DNA of 64,000 nucleotides, taken from Hymenobacter jeongseonensis. GTDB lineage: Bacteria; Bacteroidota; Bacteroidia; Cytophagales; Hymenobacteraceae. This document shows, one piece after another, positions 1-8,613 of the stretch. The position numbers and the translations under genes were made by a program. The notes under the pieces were generated by a model. That model was not told the origin of the DNA, did not search any database, and was given only the letters and a program-made list of their open reading frames with translations. Position 1 is the stretch's first letter, and each line of letters opens with the position of its first letter. The stretch covers positions 326,180 to 390,179 of the forward strand of contig NZ_JADQDQ010000005.1 in the NCBI RefSeq assembly GCF_015694725.1, given 5' to 3'.

Positions 1-867
1 GTCGTTCCTAGGTTCGCGGGGCTCGCGGTTTTCCCGGGGTTGGTCATTGCGGGGGAAGCGCTGCTCGCGGCTGTCCCGGGGTTCGCGGTTATCGCGCTCG
101 AAGCGGTCGGCGCGGTTTTCGCGACGGTCGGCAAAGCCGTTGCCCCCAAATTCGCGGCGGTTTTCGCGGGTGTCGGTGCCAATTTCGGCGGTAGGATTAG
201 CAGCTTCGGCGGCCGCGGCGGCTTCGGCAGCGGCTTTTTCGGCGGCAATCTCGGCGGCGCGCTGCTCCGTGATGGGGCGGCCGGCGCGGTCTACCCGCTC
301 GCGGCGCTCACGGCGCTCGGGGCGGCCGTTGTTGGCGTTGTTGTTTTGCTCAACTTGCTCCACGCCGTTAATCTGTTGGTCGGCGCTGGGGCCGGCTTCT
401 CCGTTGAGTTGCGGGGCTACCACGGGCACGGGCTCGTTGGCCAGCGAAGCGCCGGTGGCTTCCGAAGCGGGCACCAGGGCCAGGCCTTCGATGGGGTCGA
501 GGATTTCGACAGTGGCCGCCGGGGCTGGTTGGGCTTCGCGGCGGGGCTCACGCGGGGCTCGGCCGGCGGCCTTGGCCGCCGGCGGCGCAACGTCCGAAAA
601 CGGCTGCTCGGCGGTGCTGGGGGCCGGGCGGCGGGCTTTAGCCACGCGCGGCGCGGCGGCGAGGGCCACGGGGGCTTCAGCCACGGCAGCGGGGGCTGCT
701 GCGGGAGCGGCTTGGTCGGCGGGACCCGGAATCAGGGCTTGCTGGTCGAGGATTTTGTAAATCAAATCCTGCTTGCTGAGCCGTTTGAAGTTGCCGACGT
801 TCATTTGTTCGGCAATTTCTTTGAGGTCGGACAGCAGCCGGTCCTTCAACTCGTTAATGGTGTGCAT
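1..867 (-). CDS. rho: Transcription termination factor Rho, N-terminal part (gene runs off the window)
   Basis: ATP-dependent RNA helicase that terminates transcription. Reading leftwards from the ATG at 867 there are 289 open codons to the edge, so only the N-terminus is present. The first 45 or so residues (starting MHTINELKDRLLSDLKEIAE, then KRLSKQDLIYKILDQQAL) are a typical Rho_N helical domain. Then comes a long low-complexity stretch, first rich in Ala and Pro, later in Glu-rich helix-like sequence (AAEIAAEKAAAEAAAA), ending in Arg/Asn/Glu repeats such as REPRDSREQRF. Bacteroidota Rho proteins are known for such a disordered insertion before the RNA-binding fold; the RNA-binding and ATPase domains lie beyond base 1. 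No other family fits this N-terminus. Confidence 0.9.
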   Translation of the reverse strand, partial: MHTINELKDRLLSDLKEIAEQMNVGNFKRLSKQDLIYKILDQQALIPGPADQAAPAAAPAAVAEAPVALAAAPRVAKARRPAPSTAEQPFSDVAPPAAKAAGRAPREPRREAQPAPAATVEILDPIEGLALVPASEATGASLANEPVPVVAPQLNGEAGPSADQQINGVEQVEQNNNANNGRPERRERRERVDRAGRPITEQRAAEIAAEKAAAEAAAAAEAANPTAEIGTDTRENRREFGGNGFADRRENRADRFERDNREPRDSREQRFPRNDQPRENREPREPRND

Positions 868-1314
868 AAAGGGAATAAGGGGAGAAACATCGGCGTGAAT
901 CGAGGGGCTGGCGACCCAATAGGCCCGCGGGAGGCTCAACAAGCCAGCTACGGCACGAAAGCGGCCAAGCCGCGATAAAGCATTGGCAGGAAACGCGGGC
1001 TATTGCGAGAATAGCAGCGCGCGACGCGCAATGGAATAAGCAAGAAAATTAGGTGCGAAAGGGGCCGCGAGGGAGTTCAGCAAAAGACGGGCCGGAAGCA
1101 GACGCGAAGGCCTGGTTTCTCAGCCACAGCGGCCGGTTGCTAGCGCAATGTTAGGGCATTACGGGCAAACCGCCAAATCGGATGCCGGCCGGCGAGGGTT
1201 TAACATGCACGGCCGCAAAATAAGTTGCGCGCCCGCGGCAAGGCCCACAGCAGCAGCGTTGTGGTTCCACCCGGTTTTACTTCCGACATTTGCTCCTATT
1301 CCACTTCGACCCTT
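868..1314. other. Intergenic region between divergent rho and serS
   Basis: About 450 bases with no convincing gene. It must carry the promoters of both neighbours. On the plus strand GACATTTG at 1285-1292 is one mismatch from the Bacteroidota -7 consensus TAnnTTTG and lies 23 bases before the serS ATG. Open frames here are short and have no recognisable protein signature. Confidence 0.5.
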
Positions 1315-2589
1315 ATGCTGCAGATTTCCGTTCTCCGCGACCAGACCGAACTTGTCCTTGCTGGCCTCGCCAAAAAACATTACGCCACCGGCCCCGCCGA
1401 CGTCGCCGCCATCCTCGACCTGGACCAGCGCCGCCGCTCCCTCCAAACCAGCCACGACGCTGCCCAGGCCGAAGCCAACGAGCTGGCACGCCAAATCGGT
1501 GGCCTGATGAAATCCGGCGACAAAGCCGGCGCCGAAACCCTCAAAGCCCGCACCGCCGAGCTCAAGCTGCACACCCAAGCCGCCGCCACCGAGCTGGCGC
1601 AGGTGGAGAAAGAGCAGCAACAGTTCTTATATAAGCTGCCCAACCTGCCCCACGTGAGCGTGCCCGAAGGCCGCGCCGCCCAAGACAACGAGGTGGTGCG
1701 CGAGCACGGCTCCAAGCCCACGCTCGGCGCCGACGCCCAGCCGCACTGGGAGCTGATTAAAAAGTACGACATCATTGATTTCGAGCTGGGCAACAAAATC
1801 ACGGGCGCGGGCTTTCCGGTGTACAAAAACCAGGGCGCACGGCTTCAGCGGGCGCTTATCAACTTCTTTTTGGACGAGGCGCGCGATGCCGGCTACAGCG
1901 AAATGCAGCCGCCGATTCTAGTGAACGAGGCCAGCGGCTACGGCACTGGCCAGCTGCCCGATAAGGAAGGCCAGATGTACCACGACGCCAAGGACGACCT
2001 CTACCTCATTCCCACGGCGGAGGTGCCCCTGACCAATATTTACCGCGACGAAATCATTCCCTTGGACAAGCTGCCCGTGCGCATGGCTGGCCACACGCCC
2101 TGCTTCCGCCGCGAAGCCGGCTCGTGGGGCGCCGATGTGCGCGGCCTCAACCGCCTGCACCAGTTCGACAAGGTTGAAATCGTGCAAATCACAGAACCCG
2201 ACCAGAGCTACGATGCCTTGGAAGCCATGCTCGCCCATGTGGAAGGCCTGTTGCAACAGCTCAACCTCCCCTACCGCGTGCTGCGCCTCTGCGGCGGCGA
2301 CATGGGCTTCACCTCGGCCCTCACCTACGACCTGGAGGTGTGGAGCGCTGCCCAGGGCCGCTGGCTGGAAGTAAGCTCGGTGTCGAACTTCGAAACTTAC
2401 CAGGCCAACCGCCTCAAGTGCCGCTACCGCGCCGATGGAGGCAAAACCCAGCTCCTGCACACGCTGAACGGGTCGGCCCTGGCCCTGCCCCGCATCGTAG
2501 CCGCGCTGCTGGAAAACAACCAGACTAGCACGGGAATTGAATTGCCGCTGGTGCTGCACAGCTACTGCGGATTCGAGCGGATTGGGTAA
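1315..2589 (+). CDS. serS: Serine--tRNA ligase
   Basis: Charges tRNA-Ser with serine in the cytoplasm. The protein is 424 aa, the usual length for bacterial SerRS. Residues 30-100 form the Lys/Ala/Glu-rich coiled-coil arm that contacts the tRNA. Class II motif 2 is seen at about residue 263 (CFRREAGSWGADVRGLNR) and motif 3 near residue 385 (NGSALALPRIVAALLENNQ). The frame is open upstream to 1225, but the ATG at 1315 (MLQISVLRDQ) matches the family start. It is a single-gene unit that ends just before a strong hairpin shared with the convergent lipoprotein gene. Confidence 0.97.
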   Translation: MLQISVLRDQTELVLAGLAKKHYATGPADVAAILDLDQRRRSLQTSHDAAQAEANELARQIGGLMKSGDKAGAETLKARTAELKLHTQAAATELAQVEKEQQQFLYKLPNLPHVSVPEGRAAQDNEVVREHGSKPTLGADAQPHWELIKKYDIIDFELGNKITGAGFPVYKNQGARLQRALINFFLDEARDAGYSEMQPPILVNEASGYGTGQLPDKEGQMYHDAKDDLYLIPTAEVPLTNIYRDEIIPLDKLPVRMAGHTPCFRREAGSWGADVRGLNRLHQFDKVEIVQITEPDQSYDALEAMLAHVEGLLQQLNLPYRVLRLCGGDMGFTSALTYDLEVWSAAQGRWLEVSSVSNFETYQANRLKCRYRADGGKTQLLHTLNGSALALPRIVAALLENNQTSTGIELPLVLHSYCGFERIG

Positions 2590-2607
2590 TCGCCCGCTTT
2601 TAGGACC

Positions 2608-2658
2608 TTAATACCAGACGGCCCCGCCATTTATAATGGCGGGGCCGTCTGGTATTAA
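2608..2658. terminator. Bidirectional terminator hairpin, serS / lipoprotein
   Basis: A perfect 24-bp inverted repeat (2608-2631 and 2635-2658) with a 3-nt loop, GC-rich core and TTAA ends. It lies between two convergent genes and includes the stop codon of the minus-strand gene (2655-2657). Confidence 0.85.
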
Positions 2659-3251
2659 ATCTGAATCTCGCGACAAGGCTTGCGCCTCTTCTTAACCGGT
2701 GTTTGATACACCTTAATTGTTTGTGTAACCTGATTTATTCGTTTTCTTAACAATGGAGTGTCCACTCCCCGAAAATGAAATTCAACCCATTCATCTCCTT
2801 GGATTATTAGTTTGTATCTAAAGAAAAACGGTGGTTTGTTATCGTAGAATTTGCCAGTAAAATCAACAGTCAAACTGTTCTCACCCTTATTGAGAATAGT
2901 GGAAATAATTTTAGGGCCTCGACTTTTTACCTTTATTTCTTCTAGTTTTTTGGCAAAAATGTTTTCTATTAATTCCGGTGGTTTTCTTCTCATGACCACA
3001 GAGAAACCATTGATAAACACTCCTGCTATTCCGATTTCAGTATCATTTCCCGCACCGAAATACGCTTCTCCAATATTGTCGCAACTACTGAATACGATGC
3101 TCCGCTCAGTCCAATCATGAGGAATTTTTAGTGCTACAGACTTTTCAATTATTTGAACCGAAGTAAAACTATTGGATTCATCAGTACATGACATTACAAG
3201 CAGTAAAGCCCAAATACAGCATATTTTAATTTGTGCAATACCTACTCTCAT
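2655..3251 (-). CDS. AT-rich predicted lipoprotein of unknown function
   Basis: 198 aa. The N-terminus has a hydrophobic segment and a lipobox (LLLVMSC, Cys about residue 22), so it is probably an exported lipoprotein. The rest is a soluble, mixed alpha/beta-looking sequence with no motif I recognise; a basic tail (KKRRKPC) ends it. Base composition is strikingly AT-rich against the GC-rich genes on both sides, with Lys/Ile/Asn-rich codon use, which suggests transfer from a low-GC Bacteroidota. Its stop codon lies inside the shared terminator stem and it sits 22 bases beyond the start of the glycosyltransferase gap. Function unknown. Confidence 0.75.
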   Translation of the reverse strand: MRVGIAQIKICCIWALLLVMSCTDESNSFTSVQIIEKSVALKIPHDWTERSIVFSSCDNIGEAYFGAGNDTEIGIAGVFINGFSVVMRRKPPELIENIFAKKLEEIKVKSRGPKIISTILNKGENSLTVDFTGKFYDNKPPFFFRYKLIIQGDEWVEFHFRGVDTPLLRKRINQVTQTIKVYQTPVKKRRKPCREIQI

Positions 3252-3273
3252 ATGGTCATCAATGGCGCATCTT

Positions 3274-4257
3274 TCAATATGTATCTTTGATTAGAGGAAA
3301 CTCTAAATCCAGCACTTGGTCACGCATGCACTTGAAATGGCCTTGGGGACACTTAGCGTAGCCGATTTTGGAGCAGGGCCGACAGCTTAGGCCCTTCACC
3401 TCCAAAGCCCAGAATTCGGTGCGGTAGGGATACATGCCAAACTCCGGCACGGTGTTGCCCCAGATGCTGATAATTTCTTTTTGGAAGGCGGCGGCAATGT
3501 GCATCAGGCCGGTGTCGTGGCTCACCACCAGCTGGGCCTGCCGCAGTAGCGAGGCCGATTGGTGGAGGGAATAGCGCCCGCAGCCGTTGTGGATGAAGAA
3601 TTCGGTTTCGGAATTGAAGGCGGCGATGATGGATTGGCCCATTTCCTGGTCTTCGGGCCCGCCTAGCAGGATAATCGGTTGGGCCAGTTTGGCGCACAAC
3701 TCAATGAGCTTTTCGAGGGGCAGCCGCTTGGTGGCGTGCTGGGCGCCAATGGCCACCGCCACGTAGCCCTGCTGGAATGCGGCCGGCAAGGTCTTGAGGT
3801 CAATTTCCTGGTCTTCGGGAATGAAGTAATCCAAGCCCTTGCCATCATCTTTAACACCCAAAGGCGCGGCGGTTTCAAGGTAGCGCTGCACGATGTGGAC
3901 GCGCGGCAATTTGTCGACCTTAAAGTTGACCAGCAGCCATTTCTGCCAGTTCAGCTTATCAAAGCTGTAGGCTTTCACGCCCAGGCGCAGCTTAATGAGA
4001 CGGGTGCGCAGGTTGTTGTGCAGGTCGATGATGCAATCGAATTGCTCGGCTTTTAGCTCCTGCACCAGTTCGCCTAAGCTGCCGGTGAGGCAGTGGACTT
4101 TGGTGACGTAGGGGTTGGGTTCCAGCAAACTGCGATAGCTGGGCTTGGTGGCAACATGAACTTCCGCGCCCAGCACCTGCTGCGCCAGCGCCCGCAGCAC
4201 GGGCGTGGCCAGGACGATGTCGCCGATGGAGGAAAAGCGGAGAACTAGGATTTTCAT
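3274..4257 (-). CDS. Glycosyltransferase family 9 (heptosyltransferase-like)
   Basis: 327 aa. The N-terminus MKILVLRFSSIGDIVLATPV is the family 9 signature of ADP-heptose:LPS heptosyltransferases, and IILLGGPEDQEMGQ followed by VVSHDTGLMHIAAAF is the nucleotide-sugar site of the C-terminal Rossmann fold. It likely adds a sugar to the lipid A core or another envelope glycan on the cytoplasmic face; the sugar cannot be read from sequence. The C-terminus carries four cysteines (C292, C295, C303, C310, spacing 2-7-6) ending in CPQGHFKC. The second family 9 protein at 28902-29918 has the same cysteine spacing. Confidence 0.9.
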   Translation of the reverse strand: MKILVLRFSSIGDIVLATPVLRALAQQVLGAEVHVATKPSYRSLLEPNPYVTKVHCLTGSLGELVQELKAEQFDCIIDLHNNLRTRLIKLRLGVKAYSFDKLNWQKWLLVNFKVDKLPRVHIVQRYLETAAPLGVKDDGKGLDYFIPEDQEIDLKTLPAAFQQGYVAVAIGAQHATKRLPLEKLIELCAKLAQPIILLGGPEDQEMGQSIIAAFNSETEFFIHNGCGRYSLHQSASLLRQAQLVVSHDTGLMHIAAAFQKEIISIWGNTVPEFGMYPYRTEFWALEVKGLSCRPCSKIGYAKCPQGHFKCMRDQVLDLEFPLIKDTY

Positions 4258-4277
4258 GGATTAATGGAACGGCCAAC

Positions 4278-4438
4278 TCCCCTCCTTACCAAGGAGGGGA
4301 TGTTCGAACCGCAGGTTCGGACGGGGGTGGTTGAATCGTTGAACGACTTGCGACTGCTTCGTTCAGGTGTCGTTCAACGAGTTCAACCACCCCAGCTTAC
4401 GCTTTGCGTCAGCGTCCCCTCCTCATCTGAGGAGGGGA
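4278..4438. repeat. Nested palindromic intergenic element
   Basis: Both ends are hairpins of nearly the same sequence: CCCCTCCTTACCAAGGAGGGG at 4279-4299 and a CCCCTCCT/AGGAGGGG hairpin at 4416-4437. Inside, GGGGGTGGTT (4322 on) pairs with AACCACCCC (4384 on), and TCGTTGAACGAC pairs with GTCGTTCAACGA. The unit can fold into one long cruciform. It has no ORF and looks like a MITE-like or REP-like element between the PolX gene end and the glycosyltransferase start. Confidence 0.7.
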
Positions 4439-4448
4439 ATTTTGTTCT

Positions 4449-6203
4449 TTACTCGAAGAGGGACTTTTTGAACTCCAGCGGTGGGATGATGCCGGCTTTG
4501 CGCTTCTCGAAATAGGCGGCGGCTTCCTCCACCGATTTGGTGTTGAAGGTCATCTCCTTTGTGAGCAAGCCTTTGCGGCCCATCAGCACGCCATAGCGCA
4601 TGTCGGCGTAGCCGTCGGTGTGGTGGGCGTCGGGGTTGATGCTGAGCATCACGCCTTGGTCGAGGGCGTAGCGCACCCAGCGCCAATCGAGGTCCAGGCG
4701 CCAAGGGTTGGCGTTGATTTCGATGATGACCTGGTTTTTGGCGCAGGCGTCGATGACGGCTTTATAATCGATGGGGTAGCCTTGGCGGCGCAGCAACAGG
4801 CGGCCGGTGGGGTGGCCCAGCATGGTGGTGTAGGGGTTCTCGATGGCGCGCAGCAGGCGTTCGGTGGCTTTGCGCTCGTCCATTTTCAGGTTGGAATGCA
4901 CGGAGGCCACAATAAAATCGAAGCTAGCCAGCACATCCGAAGGATAATCAAGCGAGCCATCGCTGAGGATATCACTCTCGATGCCTTTAAAGATGCGGAA
5001 GGGGGCCAGTTCGGCGTTGAGCTGGTCGATTTCCTGGTGCTGCTGGCGCACCCGCTCCACGCCGAGGCCGTTGGCGTAGTGCGCGGCTTGGCTATGGTCG
5101 CAGATGCCCAGGTACTCATACTTATGGTCGCGCAGCCACGTGGCCATTTCGCGCAGGCTGTGGTTGCCGTCGGAGTAGGTGCTGTGGTTGTGCAGCGAGC
5201 CGCGCAGGTCGCCGTCTTCGAGCAGGCGGGGCAGCTTTTTCTCGGCAGCGAGGGCAATTTCGCCCAGGCCTTCGCGAAGCTCGGGCACAATAAATTGCAG
5301 ACCGGCCTTCTCGTAGAGGGCTTCTTCCTGCTGGAATTTCTCGCGGCGCGCCCACTGGCGCAGGCTGGTGGTGGGGCCGTGGCTGTCGGCGCCGGGCAAG
5401 TCTTCGGTCAGGTGTTCTTCGGCGGCGGAATTCAGGAACAGCTCCGTTACAAAATTCTCAGCCGAAGTGAGCAGCACTTCCACTTGCACGCTGGAGGCCG
5501 TGGCCGTGCCGCGCCACGCAAAGGGCCCCGAGCGGCGCGGGTCGGCGGTGAGGCCCTCCATTTTATTGAGCAGTTCGTGCGCCTTTGCGGGTTTGTCGGT
5601 GGCCGCTATCACGCGCACTACTTCCACGGTTTCGAGGCGGCGGCGGATTTCGCCGGCAACCGCCACTTTCTCAATCTTCAGGCCGTCGCGCAGTTGCTGG
5701 GTCAACTCTTCGGCCAAGGCTTCGGCTTGCGGGTACAGCAGTTTGCCCTTGCTCTGGCCAGCAAACTCCAAGGCCTCAAGAATGGATTCCTGGGTCTTTT
5801 TGCCGAAGCCTTTCAGCTTGCTTACCTGGTCGCTTTCGGCGGCTTCGCGCAGTTGCTCGGTGCTTTCGATGCCCAGCTCGCGCCACAGGCTGCGGATTTT
5901 CTTGGGGCCGATGCCTTTAATGCCGAGCATCTCGACCACCCCGGGTGGGGTGGCTTCCAGCAGGCGCTGCAGTTCGGAAAAAGTACCCGTGTCGAGCAGC
6001 TCGGCCACTTTAGCGGCAGCGGTTTTGCTCAGGCCGGTGCGGTCGGGCAGGCCGGAGCGCTCAATTTCCGAGACCGGAAAGCTCAGGGCATCGAGGGCAT
6101 TGGCCGTGCCTTCAATGGCCCGGATTTTAAAAGGGTTTTCGTCGTGCAGCTCCATGAGCTGGGCGGCCAGCTTGAAGGCGCGGGTCAGGGCGCGATTATC
6201 CAC
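4449..6203 (-). CDS. polX: PolX-family DNA polymerase / PHP 3'-5' exonuclease, polymerase site degenerate
   Basis: 584 aa from a GTG at 6203 (VDNRALTRAFKLAAQLMELH); an ATG at 6284 would add 27 Pro/Arg-rich residues unlike the family, so I prefer the GTG. Order: helical 8-kDa-like domain with helix-hairpin-helix (LGIKGIGPKKIRSLW), the pol beta palm, then a C-terminal PHP domain from about residue 335 (HNHSTYSDG, CDHS, ESDILSDGS, INPDAHHTDGY), with its metal ligands intact. The palm normally has GD-x-D after the RRR motif; here it reads GEIRRRLETVEVVRVIAA, with no Asp pair, and the later Asp strand reads VQVEVLL. The nuclease is therefore probably functional, the polymerase probably not. Likely role: base-excision or end repair. 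Confidence 0.88.
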   Translation of the reverse strand: MDNRALTRAFKLAAQLMELHDENPFKIRAIEGTANALDALSFPVSEIERSGLPDRTGLSKTAAAKVAELLDTGTFSELQRLLEATPPGVVEMLGIKGIGPKKIRSLWRELGIESTEQLREAAESDQVSKLKGFGKKTQESILEALEFAGQSKGKLLYPQAEALAEELTQQLRDGLKIEKVAVAGEIRRRLETVEVVRVIAATDKPAKAHELLNKMEGLTADPRRSGPFAWRGTATASSVQVEVLLTSAENFVTELFLNSAAEEHLTEDLPGADSHGPTTSLRQWARREKFQQEEALYEKAGLQFIVPELREGLGEIALAAEKKLPRLLEDGDLRGSLHNHSTYSDGNHSLREMATWLRDHKYEYLGICDHSQAAHYANGLGVERVRQQHQEIDQLNAELAPFRIFKGIESDILSDGSLDYPSDVLASFDFIVASVHSNLKMDERKATERLLRAIENPYTTMLGHPTGRLLLRRQGYPIDYKAVIDACAKNQVIIEINANPWRLDLDWRWVRYALDQGVMLSINPDAHHTDGYADMRYGVLMGRKGLLTKEMTFNTKSVEEAAAYFEKRKAGIIPPLEFKKSLFE

Positions 6204-6341
6204 GGGGAAGGGGGGTTTGGGGGAACGAATGTAGCGTACACCAGGGATTACGGGGGAAGGCCGAAGTCGGCTGGACAGCTTCAAAACCCGTAGCTGGCTG
6301 ATTAGGCCTACCTTTCAGCTCATTCTTTTCGTCGAAAATCC

Positions 6342-6758
6342 ATGCGTGCGTTGCATTCTTACACCTGGCTGCTGTTGACCGTGCTGGCGCTGGCTACTGC
6401 CTGCAAGAAAACCCGTACCACCGCCGACCTCACCATCGCGAAACTCGAAGGAATCTGGCTCATCTCGCACGAGGAAAACAAGGGCGACACGCTGGTTTAC
6501 CGGCCCCAAACGTATCCGTTTCCGCCCGCCCGTGGCCGCACGGGCTTTGCGATTAAATCGTATGGCCGTTTCGAGCAGTTCGATATTGCGCCCACCGACG
6601 GCCTCATCGGCCGCCCCGGTGCCTGGACCCTGGACCGCAAAATTTACTTGCACATTCGCCTCACCCAGGGCCAGGACCCGAGCTACACGCTGCAAATACT
6701 CGAGCTTGATTCCGTGAATCAGATATTGAAAGTGCGCCGATTGCCCGAGAACGAATAA
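6342..6758 (+). CDS. Small lipocalin-like lipoprotein of unknown function
   Basis: 138 aa. A signal peptide ends in a lipobox (LALATACKK, Cys about 21). The mature part begins with a KLEGIWLIS stretch and alternating strands (YGRFEQFDI, ILELDSVNQILKVRRL), the pattern of the lipocalin-like single-barrel lipoproteins common in Bacteroidota. That family call is inference from pattern only. It is divergent from polX and followed by a separate unit at 6870. Confidence 0.65.
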   Translation: MRALHSYTWLLLTVLALATACKKTRTTADLTIAKLEGIWLISHEENKGDTLVYRPQTYPFPPARGRTGFAIKSYGRFEQFDIAPTDGLIGRPGAWTLDRKIYLHIRLTQGQDPSYTLQILELDSVNQILKVRRLPENE

Positions 6759-6869
6759 CCCCGCGGGGCTGGTCGCCGGTCAGAAGCAACGGGGGTTTCG
6801 CACTTTAATCAGAACCGGCCGCCCTGCTGCGGCGTTGTCGTGACAACTTAGGTTTTTCCTTCTTCTCTT

Positions 6870-7493
6870 ATGACGCTGTTAATTGTGAAACGCCCACTGT
6901 TGGCCATTGCTCTGGGGTTTGTGCTGGTGGGCATTGCGCCCGCCTTCGGGCAGCAAACCGTCGTTAAAGTGAAAACCAAAACGCAGGGGGAAACGGGAGT
7001 GCCCGATGGCAAAAGCAAAAGCAAAGCGGTGACAACAGCGCCCCAGCCGACGTCGCCCCTCGTATCGCCGCCGCAGGTGCTGGCAGATGGCCCTGCTGCA
7101 ACCACCGCCGCCTGGCTGAGCGACCTGGGCGCTGCCCAAGCGCAGGCCAAAGCCACCAACCGGCCTGTTTTGGCCGTTTTTTCGGGCTCCGACTGGTGCA
7201 AGCCGTGCATCATGTACGAGCAGGAAGTTTTTTCCCAGCCGGCTTTTGCCGCCTACGCCAAAGACCGGTTGGTGCTGGCCCATTTCGATTTTCCGCGCCA
7301 GAAGCGCAACCAGCCCACCGCGGCCCAGTTGAAGCTAAACGAAGCCGCTGCCGCGCAGCTCAACCGGGCGGGCGATTTCCCGCTGGCCGTCCTCCTCTCG
7401 CCCGAAGGCACGGTGCTGGCCAAGACTGGCTACATTGCCGGCGGCCCCGCCGCGTTTGAGGCCTACTTGAAAAAGATAGTGCCCACGCTGTAG
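6870..7493 (+). CDS. Exported thioredoxin-like protein
   Basis: 207 aa. The signal peptide (IALGFVLVGIAPAFGQ) points to the periplasm. A linker of about 60 residues rich in Lys, Thr and Pro precedes a thioredoxin-like domain with the active-site motif SGSDWCKPCIMYEQEVF and a cis-Pro region (GDFPLAVLLSPEG). The WCKPC site suggests thiol reductase or disulfide exchange. It leads a probable operon with apbE (62 bases on), the DUF4266 gene and the DUF3570 gene, so its partner may be one of the Cys-bearing or FMN-dependent products there. Confidence 0.82.
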   Translation: MTLLIVKRPLLAIALGFVLVGIAPAFGQQTVVKVKTKTQGETGVPDGKSKSKAVTTAPQPTSPLVSPPQVLADGPAATTAAWLSDLGAAQAQAKATNRPVLAVFSGSDWCKPCIMYEQEVFSQPAFAAYAKDRLVLAHFDFPRQKRNQPTAAQLKLNEAAAAQLNRAGDFPLAVLLSPEGTVLAKTGYIAGGPAAFEAYLKKIVPTL

Positions 7494-7554
7494 CACTTGC
7501 CTGCACGAATCTACTATCCATCGAGCCCTGCCGGCTCCGGGCCTTATACTGTTG

Positions 7555-8601
7555 ATGAAAGCAAAATTGAGACCTGGGCTGTGGGTTGGAGCCTTGCTGG
7601 GCTTGTTGCTGCTGGGGCAGCCGGGCGGGGCTCAAAGCCTTGTGGCGCGCCACACGTTTACCCGGAGCGCGCACGTGATGGGGTCGCGGTTCACGTTCAC
7701 GGTGGTTGCCGAAAACGACTCGGCCGGGCAACGGGCCCTGCGCGCGGGCTTGGGCGAAGTGAAGCGCATCGACCACCTCATGTCGTTTTGGGATTCTACC
7801 TCCGAGGTGGTGCACATCAACCGCATGGCCGGAATACAGCCGGTGGCGGTTTCGGCCGAAACGTTTGACCTGATAAACCGGACGTTGCGGCTCTCGCAAC
7901 TCAGCGGCGGCGCGTTTGATATCTCCTTTGCCAGTGCCGATAAGCTCTACAAATTCGACCGCCAGGCTCATTCCAGCCTGCCGGACTCGGCGCAGGTGCG
8001 GGCGTCGGTGCGGCGCATCGGCTGGCAGAAAATCAAGCTCAATGCTGCCCAGCACACCGTGTATTTGCCCGAAAAAGGCATGCGCATCAACTTAGCGGGT
8101 ATTTTGCAGGGCTATGGCATCCGTCGGGCCAAACAGGTGCTGACGCAACTAGGAATCCGGGGCGGGCTGCTGAATGGCTCGGGCGACATTTACTGCTGGG
8201 GCCGCCAAGCCGACGGCTCGCTGTGGCGCGTGGCCATCGGCGACCCCGACCACCCGCACAGCGTGGCGGCCTGGGTCGACGTGACCGATGTGGCCGTGGT
8301 AACGGCCGGCAACTACGAGCAGTATTTCACGGTGGGCGGGCAGGTGTACGGGCACATCATCAACCCGCACACCGGCTACCCGTCGGTGGGGCTGCGCTCG
8401 GTGACCATTGTGTGCGCTGATGTGGAACTGGCCGACGGCCTGGACGAAGTGGTGTTTGTGAAAGGCCCCACCGACGGTCTGGCTTTTATCAACAGCCTAA
8501 AAGGAGTAGATTGTACATTGATTACGGACGACAACCGCACGTTGGTGTCGCACGGCATGAAACTGAATTATTACCACGGCACTTCCAGCGCCAAGCCTTA
8601 A
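7555..8601 (+). CDS. apbE: FAD:protein FMN transferase (ApbE)
   Basis: 348 aa from the ATG at 7555; a TTG just before is in frame but unnecessary. A hydrophobic signal (WVGALLGLLLLGQPGGAQ) exports it. ApbE attaches FMN covalently to a Thr or Ser of partner proteins outside the cytoplasm. Seen here: HVMGSRFTFTVV near the N-terminus, AGILQGYGIRRA and GSGDIYCWG in the middle, and HIINPHTGYPS with the Asp-rich CADVELADGLDEVVF segment near the C-terminus, which form the FAD and magnesium sites of the family. No neighbour shows a clear DxxTGAT flavinylation motif, so the acceptor is unknown. Twelve bases separate it from the DUF4266 gene. Confidence 0.93.
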   Translation: MKAKLRPGLWVGALLGLLLLGQPGGAQSLVARHTFTRSAHVMGSRFTFTVVAENDSAGQRALRAGLGEVKRIDHLMSFWDSTSEVVHINRMAGIQPVAVSAETFDLINRTLRLSQLSGGAFDISFASADKLYKFDRQAHSSLPDSAQVRASVRRIGWQKIKLNAAQHTVYLPEKGMRINLAGILQGYGIRRAKQVLTQLGIRGGLLNGSGDIYCWGRQADGSLWRVAIGDPDHPHSVAAWVDVTDVAVVTAGNYEQYFTVGGQVYGHIINPHTGYPSVGLRSVTIVCADVELADGLDEVVFVKGPTDGLAFINSLKGVDCTLITDDNRTLVSHGMKLNYYHGTSSAKP

Positions 8602-8613
8602 CCTCACCGACCC

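Noticed and set aside
40..978. Long plus-strand open frame of 312 codons
   Set aside because: It is the antisense shadow of the rho 5' region; its sequence is low-complexity Gly/Ala/Arg and it has no family content.
4620..6293. Plus-strand open frame of 557 codons opposite polX
   Set aside because: Shadow frame of a GC-rich gene; the minus-strand protein has full HhH and PHP motifs.
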